DNA of 28,643 nucleotides from DSAD01 sp036825155 (lineage in GTDB: Bacteria > Desulfobacterota > Desulfomonilia > UBA1062): NCBI GenBank assembly GCA_036825155.1, contig DAISYU010000036.1, forward strand, positions 1 through 28,643, read 5' to 3'. Under the pieces are notes generated by a model. It saw only the letters and a program-made list of their open reading frames with translations. It did no database searches and was not told the origin of the DNA. Shown piece after piece: positions 22,709 through 28,643 of the stretch. Made by a program: the position numbers and the translations under genes. The first letter of the stretch is position 1; every line of letters begins with the position of its first letter.

Positions 22709-24857
22709 GAAGAACCCGGATATGAAACGTCATACCGTCACCATCAAGGAAACGAGCTGGGAGATCATTATCTGGATGGGGAGCATCGTCGTCCTCGTCT
22801 TTGTCGTGCTCTTTGCCCTCTACTCGTACCGGAGCGTGGAGCGGGAGATGGCAAGGCAGTTCAACCGTGAACAGGGACTGCTGGCACAGCAGACAGCCAT
22901 GGGCATCGAGCAGTACATGAACGATATCACGAATGTCCTGAACCTCACTGCACGGATTGATCGTGTAGCTCAAGGTGATCCCGCCTCGATAAACGTCGCA
23001 TTGATGAACGCATACAGTTCTTTGAAGAACAAGGTCTCTTTCGTGTTCTGGGAGAACGCGCAGGGCATAATGAGCTACCACTATCCGGAAAATATCTTAC
23101 CTGGTCTCGAAGGAAAAGACTACAGTTTCAGGACCTACTTCAGGGTTGCAAAGGAACTGGGGGTCCCTTTTGTCTCCGACATCATCATGGTGGGAGGAGA
23201 ACAGTACCAGGATATCCCCGACCGGTTCGAGACGTTTGTCATAACCTTTCCGCTCAAAAGCCGCGACGGCCGGTTTCATGGCGTCATCGGATGCGCTATA
23301 GACCTCACAAACATTACCGCGCACTATGTAGTACCCATCCGGCCGTCGGATTCGGGCTATGCATGGCTGATAGACGAGACCGGAATGATCCTGTATCATC
23401 CAAACCCGAAATGGCTCGGCCTCAACCTCTACGACGTCGTCCTGGATATGCAGAAGAAAGGATACAACATAACAGGGATCGAGGATATCAGACATGGAAT
23501 GGAACTCAAGAATGACGGCATGTACGAGTTTTCATTCCCGCACTACCCGAACCCCCAACCCATAAAGAAACTGCTGGCCTTCTCTTCGGTCCATTTTCTC
23601 AACAGAAGATGGATCACCGCAGCCACGTCGCCCTACAGCGAGGTTATCTATCTCATGTCAGACACCTTCAGAAACACGCTGGTTCTGGGGTCGGTGAGTA
23701 TCGGCTTCGTCTTTATTGCGACCCTGGTACTGCTGCGGGTAAACAGGGCCAGGGCGACCGCATCAGAGAGAAACAAATGGGCGGACAGGGTGCTGATTGC
23801 TCATAAACGGCTCGAAACCATATTTAACGGCGTACCGCACTACCTTACCATGATCGATTCCGCCTTCATTATAACCGACGTGAATCAGCGCCTGTGTGAT
23901 CTCTATGAAAAGAAACGCTCGGAGGTTATAGACAAACACTGCACAGTCGACTTTCCTGAAGATGAACGCATCTGTCACCTGGACATTGTGGAACAGTGTT
24001 TCAAGACACGCACGATCATAACCCAGAGAGACAAGAGGATGGAGATACATGGCAAGCCCTATTTCTTCGATATCAGCGCCATACCACTGTACGGCTCAAA
24101 CGGGGAAGTGGACTATGTCGTTCAATATGCTGTCGACATTACCGACAAAAAGGCCTTGACCGAAAAGCTCATCCAGGCGGAAAAGCTTGCCGCGGTGGGA
24201 CAGATGTCCGCCCATGTGGCACACGAGATCCGCAATCCGCTTACTTCGGTACTGCTCCATTCAGAGCTCTTGGAAGACGAACTGAAGGAAAACGAGGGTA
24301 ACACCGAAGCTGCCGAACTGCTGCACATTATCCAGAGGGAGATCGACCGCCTCACCCAGATAACCGACGAGTATCTCTCATATGCCAGGCTGCCGCACCC
24401 GAAAAAACAATTGGTAAATCCCGAGGTGGAAATCTCGTCCGTGATATCCATGCTGGATCCCGAGCTCAAGAGGAGAAACATCGAGTCTTCCATCAAGTGC
24501 CCTGATAAATTACCCAATATCATGATCGACCGTGGACAATTCAGGCAGCTTTTGATAAATCTGATTAAAAATGCTGAGGATGCAATGCCCTCAGGTGGCT
24601 CTCTCGAGATCTCTCTCATGGAAATTAAGGATAATTTCCTGTTGCTGGTAAAGGATACCGGGTATGGCATTCCCCAGGAGATCGCCCGACGGATATTTGA
24701 CCCTTACTTCACCACGAAGGACAACGGTACCGGTCTCGGGCTTGCCCTGGTTCAATACATTGCAAACGCGCATGACGGATGGGTAGATGTGGAAAGCCAG
24801 AAAGGAACGGGATCAACCTTTATCTTTTCCATACCCTTTCATAACTCGAACAATTGA
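22701..24857 (+). CDS. membrane sensor histidine kinase (Cache-PAS-HisKA-HATPase)
   Basis: A 718-residue sensor kinase. Two membrane segments (about 21-42 and 326-349) enclose a periplasmic region of about 280 residues that reads like a double Cache ligand-binding domain. A PAS domain follows at about 365-485. The HisKA domain has the phosphorylated histidine H508 in VAHEIRNPLTS. The ATPase has the N box around N624 (NLIKNAEDAM), DTGYGIP from 652 and GTGLGLAL from 676. The PAS part contains CxxDFxxxxxxC-like cysteines near VDFPEDERICHLD, which could be redox-active. It lies in one transcription unit with the secreted protein and the sigma-54 regulator, which is its likely partner. Confidence 0.94.
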   Translation: MNKKNPDMKRHTVTIKETSWEIIIWMGSIVVLVFVVLFALYSYRSVEREMARQFNREQGLLAQQTAMGIEQYMNDITNVLNLTARIDRVAQGDPASINVALMNAYSSLKNKVSFVFWENAQGIMSYHYPENILPGLEGKDYSFRTYFRVAKELGVPFVSDIIMVGGEQYQDIPDRFETFVITFPLKSRDGRFHGVIGCAIDLTNITAHYVVPIRPSDSGYAWLIDETGMILYHPNPKWLGLNLYDVVLDMQKKGYNITGIEDIRHGMELKNDGMYEFSFPHYPNPQPIKKLLAFSSVHFLNRRWITAATSPYSEVIYLMSDTFRNTLVLGSVSIGFVFIATLVLLRVNRARATASERNKWADRVLIAHKRLETIFNGVPHYLTMIDSAFIITDVNQRLCDLYEKKRSEVIDKHCTVDFPEDERICHLDIVEQCFKTRTIITQRDKRMEIHGKPYFFDISAIPLYGSNGEVDYVVQYAVDITDKKALTEKLIQAEKLAAVGQMSAHVAHEIRNPLTSVLLHSELLEDELKENEGNTEAAELLHIIQREIDRLTQITDEYLSYARLPHPKKQLVNPEVEISSVISMLDPELKRRNIESSIKCPDKLPNIMIDRGQFRQLLINLIKNAEDAMPSGGSLEISLMEIKDNFLLLVKDTGYGIPQEIARRIFDPYFTTKDNGTGLGLALVQYIANAHDGWVDVESQKGTGSTFIFSIPFHNSNN

Positions 24858-24877
24858 AGGAAGTGGAGTGTAGGATC

Positions 24878-25933
24878 ATGAGATCAATCTTCTGTATTGT
24901 ATGTAGCATGCTGGTCTTTCCGTGTATTCTGCCCGCGGAAAGTCTCCAGATTGAAGTCCCGCCCGGACTGAAAGAGGTGTATCTCCTCTCGCCGGGGACT
25001 TCCGCGGTTCTGGAGCACCTGCAAGGTCAGTTCAATGATTCCTTAGATCAGCTGAGCACGAAGTATCAGATCGATCTTCTCAAGGAGCAGGAGGACAAGG
25101 CTGCGGCGCTTGCGAGAGAAAAAGAGCAGGCCTATGCGAACAAATTCGAATCGCTCAAGCAGCAGTACCTGAGTTCAATATCGCTGTCCATCATTTCGTC
25201 CGAGGCAGAGATCTTTCCGGCATCTTCCGCCCTGGGAGAGGTATCATTCTTCTATACCATCAAGAACAACTCGGACCGCATTATATCCGATATCACCTAC
25301 AGGCCGAAGATCGGCGGCATAACTCTGCCCACCACATCTGCCCTTATACTGGACCTCATTCATCCGGTAACGTTAAAATCAGGGCTTGGACCGAATGAGA
25401 CCCTGTCCAATAAAGGGCATGAGCCCGAACATTTTTCCTTCTTCATCGGCGAACTCTCCCGAGAGGAGCTCAAGAAGATAAGCTCGGAGATGAAAAAAGA
25501 CTTTACCGTAGATATCGTGGACATGCATTTTTCTCAGAAGAAGGGGTATAAAGGGCAAACCAATGTGGTGGGATTCAAGGACGCATTCAGCGATCAATTG
25601 CAGCTCATGCAGATCTCCATCGAGAGGGCCAGGGCCGATGCACAGTCTAAGAAGGCATCCTACAACCAGTCCTTTAAAGGATTCAGCAATGATAAAGATG
25701 CAGAAGCGGCGCGTTACAGTGAAACCCTGAACGACCTGAAGAAGACCGCTATCCGTTCCCGGATGCGTGTTGACGAGAAAAACCGGTGCACCTTTGAAAA
25801 CATACCTGCCGGGACCTACATTGTCTATGCCCCCAATGCACAGGGCAAGACTGTCTTTGAGCACGTCACAATTAGTGGAAGCAGAAACAAGCTCACATTG
25901 AATGAAATGATAAAGGACCCGTTTGTGCCATGA
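24878..25933 (+). CDS. secreted protein of unknown function between kinase and regulator genes
   Basis: A 351-residue protein I do not recognise. Residues 1 to about 20 are a signal peptide ending LPA-ES, with no lipobox. A Glu/Lys/Gln-rich stretch at about 45-95 is probably a coiled coil. A middle region (about 105-220) looks like beta strands. A second charged helical stretch follows (about 245-295). The C-terminal 45 residues (FENIPAGTYIVYAPN and following) resemble a small Ig-like or transthyretin-like beta domain. The ATG at 24878 follows GGAG at nine bases; an in-frame TTG at 24854 would overlap the kinase gene. The stop overlaps the regulator start (ATGA). Position suggests a periplasmic accessory of the kinase, which is inference. 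Confidence 0.8.
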   Translation: MRSIFCIVCSMLVFPCILPAESLQIEVPPGLKEVYLLSPGTSAVLEHLQGQFNDSLDQLSTKYQIDLLKEQEDKAAALAREKEQAYANKFESLKQQYLSSISLSIISSEAEIFPASSALGEVSFFYTIKNNSDRIISDITYRPKIGGITLPTTSALILDLIHPVTLKSGLGPNETLSNKGHEPEHFSFFIGELSREELKKISSEMKKDFTVDIVDMHFSQKKGYKGQTNVVGFKDAFSDQLQLMQISIERARADAQSKKASYNQSFKGFSNDKDAEAARYSETLNDLKKTAIRSRMRVDEKNRCTFENIPAGTYIVYAPNAQGKTVFEHVTISGSRNKLTLNEMIKDPFVP

Positions 25934-27279
25934 ACAAAAAGATACTCGTTGTCGATGATGAGATCGGCATCCGCCAATCTCTTCAAAAGATTCTGGAAAA
26001 GGAGGGCTTCTCCGTCGTTACCGCATCCAACGGGGAGGAGGCATTCAAGGTTATCCGCCAGGGTGAGATCGATCTGCTCATTACCGATATCAGGATGGCG
26101 GGCATGGACGGTGTTGAGCTCCTCAAGGTATCAAAATCCGTGTCCCCGTATACCGAGGTCATCATGATCACCGGGTTTGCCTCGGTGGATACTGCCGTTG
26201 ATTCCATGAAACAGGGGGCATACGATTATATTACCAAGCCGTTCAAGAAGGCGGACATTTTAAAGTCGGTCCACAAGGCCATTGAAAAGCAGATCCTGAC
26301 CATGGACAACATCAAGATGAAAGAGCGCATCGAGGCCATGGAATCAGGCCCGCTCATAGAGACGGCAAGCCCCAACATGAAAAATATTGTGGATCTTGTA
26401 CACCAGGTGGCTTCGAGTCAGGCAACGGTTCTGATCCTCGGGGAGTCCGGTACAGGCAAAGAGGTGATCGCCGACATGATCCATCAACTATCCCCGAGAA
26501 GATCCAAACCCATGGTCAAGGTGAATTGTGCCGCCATCCCAGAGACGCTCATCGAGAGTGAGCTCTTCGGTTATGAAAAGGGTGCGTTCACCGGAGCTGC
26601 TGCGAGGAAAGAGGGTCGATTCGAGGCGGCTGACAAGGGCAGTATCTTTCTCGATGAGATCGGGGAAGTCCCTGCCGCCGTTCAGGTGAAGCTCCTGCGG
26701 ATCCTTCAGCAGGGAACCTTTGAACGGCTCGGGAGCAACAAGACCCTGTCCACGGACACGAGGATCATTGCCGCCACCAATAAAAATCTTGCCGCCATGG
26801 TAAAAGAGGGGCTCTTCCGGGAGGACCTCTTCTGGAGGCTCAACGTCATCTCCATCGAACTGCCCCGGCTCAAGGACCGGAGGGAAGACATTCCAAACCT
26901 CGTCCAGCATTTCATCAACCGCTTTTCAAAAAAGAACGGCAAGGCGATTGTGGGTATTGAGTCCAAGGCCATGGAGACGCTGCTCAACTACGAGTGGCCC
27001 GGCAATGTCAGAGAACTGGAAAACGTCGTGGAACGGTGCGTTGTCCTGGACAGAGATGCCATCATCGGATCGGATGATCTTCCCAGGGAACTCACCGCTA
27101 CCGCCATCAATTCCATGGAATCTGTCACCATCCCCCTGGGCACCCCCCTGGAAGAGGTGGAGCGAATCCTCATGGAAGAGACCCTGAAGCATACAAAGGG
27201 GGATAAGGGTCTTGCATCAAAACTGCTTGGTATCTCCACCCGGACCCTGTACCGGAAGATGGACAAAAAAGAGGAGTAG
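25930..27279 (+). CDS. sigma-54-dependent response regulator (NtrC/AtoC family)
   Basis: A 449-residue transcription activator with three domains. The receiver domain (1-120) has phosphoacceptor D53, acidic D9/D10 and K103. The AAA+ domain has Walker A GESGTGKE (171-178), the sigma-54-contacting loop GAFTGA (218-223) and Walker B IFLDEIGE (239-246). A C-terminal Fis-type helix-turn-helix covers about 405-447 (KGLASKLLGISTRTLYRKM). It would activate sigma-54 promoters when phosphorylated, presumably by the kinase two genes upstream. I saw no clear -24/-12 element (TGGCAC-N5-TTGC) between genes in the window, so its targets probably lie elsewhere. It overlaps the secreted-protein gene by four bases. 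Confidence 0.95.
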   Translation: MNKKILVVDDEIGIRQSLQKILEKEGFSVVTASNGEEAFKVIRQGEIDLLITDIRMAGMDGVELLKVSKSVSPYTEVIMITGFASVDTAVDSMKQGAYDYITKPFKKADILKSVHKAIEKQILTMDNIKMKERIEAMESGPLIETASPNMKNIVDLVHQVASSQATVLILGESGTGKEVIADMIHQLSPRRSKPMVKVNCAAIPETLIESELFGYEKGAFTGAAARKEGRFEAADKGSIFLDEIGEVPAAVQVKLLRILQQGTFERLGSNKTLSTDTRIIAATNKNLAAMVKEGLFREDLFWRLNVISIELPRLKDRREDIPNLVQHFINRFSKKNGKAIVGIESKAMETLLNYEWPGNVRELENVVERCVVLDRDAIIGSDDLPRELTATAINSMESVTIPLGTPLEEVERILMEETLKHTKGDKGLASKLLGISTRTLYRKMDKKEE

Positions 27280-27288
27280 CCTGTCTCT

Positions 27289-27308
27289 CCAGGAATTCTC
27301 ATTCCTGG
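27289..27308. terminator. hairpin at a convergent gene end, spanning a stop codon
   Basis: CCAGGAAT (27289-27296) and ATTCCTGG (27301-27308) form a perfect eight-pair stem with a TCTC loop. It lies between the convergent sigma-54 regulator and RCC1 lipoprotein genes and includes the stop codon of the latter (27301-27299). There is no T run on either side, so termination would not be classical. Confidence 0.45.
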
Positions 27309-28471
27309 ATCACAACTGGTACGGCGCTGTCATCGTTCGTTCCGTCACCGAGCTGGCCGAAGCTGTTGCTCCCCCATGACCACAGCGAACCTTCAGACTT
27401 GAGTCCAAGGCTGAATGATCCGCCGGCACTCACATCTGCCCAGTCTGTATCGTCATTCACCTTCACCGGAACATTGCTGGTGACAGCAGTGCCGTCCCCA
27501 AGCTGACCTGAACCGTTACTCCCCCACGCCCACAGTGTGCCGTCTAACGTAATGGCGAGGCTATGGCTTCCACCAGCGCTGATCTTGGCCCAATCGGTAT
27601 TATCGTCCACCTGAAGAGGGGAATCACTGTCTATAAACGTGCCGTCTCCAAGCTGACCGGAGCTGTTGCTCCCCCATGCCCATAGCGTCCCGTCATTTTT
27701 GAGCGCAAGGCTGTGGGACCCTCCGGCACTGATACCAGCCCAGTCCGCTCTGCTACCCACCTGAACCGGAGAACTCCTGTCTATCAAAGTGCCGTCACCA
27801 AGCTGGCCTGAACTGTTCAATCCCCAGGCCCACAAAGTCCCGTCTTCCTTGAGCGCAAGGCTGTGAGCTCCGCCGGCACTGACGGCAATCCAGTCTGTAT
27901 CCGAGCCGATCCGTATGAAGAGCGTCCTGTTCTCAAGTGTACCGTCCCCAATCTGGCCGGTGTTGTTATTCCCGCATGCCCACAGTGTCCCATTATTCTT
28001 GATTGCGAGGCTGTGATAGCTGCCGGCACTGATGTCGGTCCAATCCGTTTCGAGATTCATCTGCACAGGGACAGTACTGTCCTTGTGGGAACCGAGCCCG
28101 AGCTGTCCGTACAGATTAAACCCCCATGACCACAGGTTGCCTGTTACCTTGAGCGCAAGACTGTGAGCTCCGCCGGCGCTGATGTCCGTCCAGGCATTAT
28201 CGCTGCCCACTTGCTCCGGGGCATTTCTGTCACTCCAGACACCAAGCCCGAGCTGGGCCTGATCGTTCCTCCCCCACGCCCACAGCGTTCCATCGGTCTT
28301 GAGCGCCAGAGCATGCCGGGTACCGGCACTGAGGGCTTCCCACACGATGACCTCTTCGGCGATAACAACATCATCGTCGTCATCGTCTTCGAACCATTCT
28401 TCGTAGTATGAACATCCCGATGCGATGACTAGGAAGAGGACCGCCAGGAAACCATGTAACAGAACTTTCAT
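27299..28471 (-). CDS. outer-membrane-type lipoprotein with seven RCC1 repeats
   Basis: A 390-residue lipoprotein. The signal peptide ends in a lipobox IASGC with lipidated C20. Serine at +2 argues for outer-membrane sorting under the E. coli Lol rule. An acidic linker follows (E28, D29-D34). From W44 to the C-terminus there are seven repeats of 50 residues (the last 47), each with W-x-x-[IV]-SAG-x-x-HSLA-[LI]-K-x-x-G-x-LW-x-WG and later GQLGDGT. This is the RCC1 blade pattern, and seven blades make a closed propeller. In bacteria such proteins are mostly uncharacterised; binding to a surface or extracellular partner is a guess. A GGGGAAG ribosome site precedes the ATG. Confidence 0.92.
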   Translation of the reverse strand: MKVLLHGFLAVLFLVIASGCSYYEEWFEDDDDDDVVIAEEVIVWEALSAGTRHALALKTDGTLWAWGRNDQAQLGLGVWSDRNAPEQVGSDNAWTDISAGGAHSLALKVTGNLWSWGFNLYGQLGLGSHKDSTVPVQMNLETDWTDISAGSYHSLAIKNNGTLWACGNNNTGQIGDGTLENRTLFIRIGSDTDWIAVSAGGAHSLALKEDGTLWAWGLNSSGQLGDGTLIDRSSPVQVGSRADWAGISAGGSHSLALKNDGTLWAWGSNSSGQLGDGTFIDSDSPLQVDDNTDWAKISAGGSHSLAITLDGTLWAWGSNGSGQLGDGTAVTSNVPVKVNDDTDWADVSAGGSFSLGLKSEGSLWSWGSNSFGQLGDGTNDDSAVPVVIQE

Positions 28472-28643
28472 TTACTTCCCCCCATACGTATTGAACATTG
28501 CACCATCATAATAATCCCGCACAAGACGGATAATACATAAAAGATATGCAATATGTATGCAAAGATAAAGGTATTGAAAATACACCGGATATAAAATCCG
28601 CCTTGAGCATGTTTTGTGAAAATTAGCAAACTTTTTCCAACAG
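28472..28643. other. upstream region of the RCC1 lipoprotein gene
   Basis: An AT-rich 172-base stretch up to the window edge, presumably holding the promoter of the minus-strand lipoprotein gene. TTGCATA occurs twice close together on the minus strand around 28546-28562. I could not settle on a promoter with good spacing and see no gene. Confidence 0.4.

Noticed and set aside
24854..24877. TTG at 24854 as the start of the secreted protein
   Set aside because: It overlaps the kinase stop codon and puts charged residues before the signal peptide. The ATG at 24878 has GGAG upstream and starts the signal peptide cleanly.
27299..28340. A CRISPR-like or satellite DNA array with 150-bp period
   Set aside because: The period is 50 codons in one open frame and the repeats are protein-level RCC1 blades, not spacer-repeat units.

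Overview
The window is a 28.6 kb piece of a bacterial chromosome, or a scaffold of one: it holds a run of 100 unknown bases at 14842-14941. Genes are dense, codon use is moderately GC-rich, and ATGA/GTGA stop-start overlaps are frequent. The content fits a Gram-negative anaerobe or microaerophile: an outer-membrane-type lipoprotein, an MltB-like transglycosylase, a sigma-54 response regulator, a rubrerythrin-like diiron protein and the non-mevalonate isoprenoid pathway. A relative of the former Deltaproteobacteria (Desulfobacterota) is my best guess. That is inferred from family content and style, not from a database match. I see no phage genes, transposase, CRISPR array or rRNA.

Layout, left to right. 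A tRNA-Pro(UGG) lies on the minus strand at the left edge, followed by phoH-ybeY (minus). A plus-strand operon holds queD, folE2 and an AIR-synthase/HypE-like protein. A lone biotin carboxylase (minus) is divergent from a plus-strand run of lytic transglycosylase, ispA, dxs, tlyA and ispH. The ispH product is unusual because it carries a C-terminal membrane domain of about 250 residues. Next come a rubrerythrin-like gene with a palindromic candidate operator, an M48/Ste24-like membrane protease, a GAF-gapA pair interrupted by the assembly gap and closed by a strong terminator, and carB behind a near-consensus promoter. An intergenic stretch follows with a 151-bp inverted-repeat element and the initiator tRNA-fMet (minus). 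The last operon, rarA - UAP1-like pyrophosphorylase - sensor kinase - secreted protein - sigma-54 regulator, runs up to a convergent gene for a lipoprotein with seven RCC1 repeats.

How the genes work together. IspA, Dxs and IspH supply isoprenoid diphosphates, and the membrane extension on IspH may tie the last pathway step to the membrane. FolE2 and QueD share the GTP to 7,8-dihydroneopterin triphosphate branch that leads to queuosine, and FolE2 also feeds folate. The sensor kinase, secreted protein and sigma-54 regulator look like one signalling unit because their genes abut or overlap. The GAF protein is likely co-expressed with GAPDH.

The observations most worth following are the IspH fusion, the eukaryote-type UDP-sugar pyrophosphorylase, the signalling unit with its unrecognised secreted partner, the inverted-repeat element after carB, and the palindrome in front of the rubrerythrin gene. 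I did not find a clearly unprecedented multi-gene system. Functions were assigned by reading motifs from memory of the families; no searches were run.
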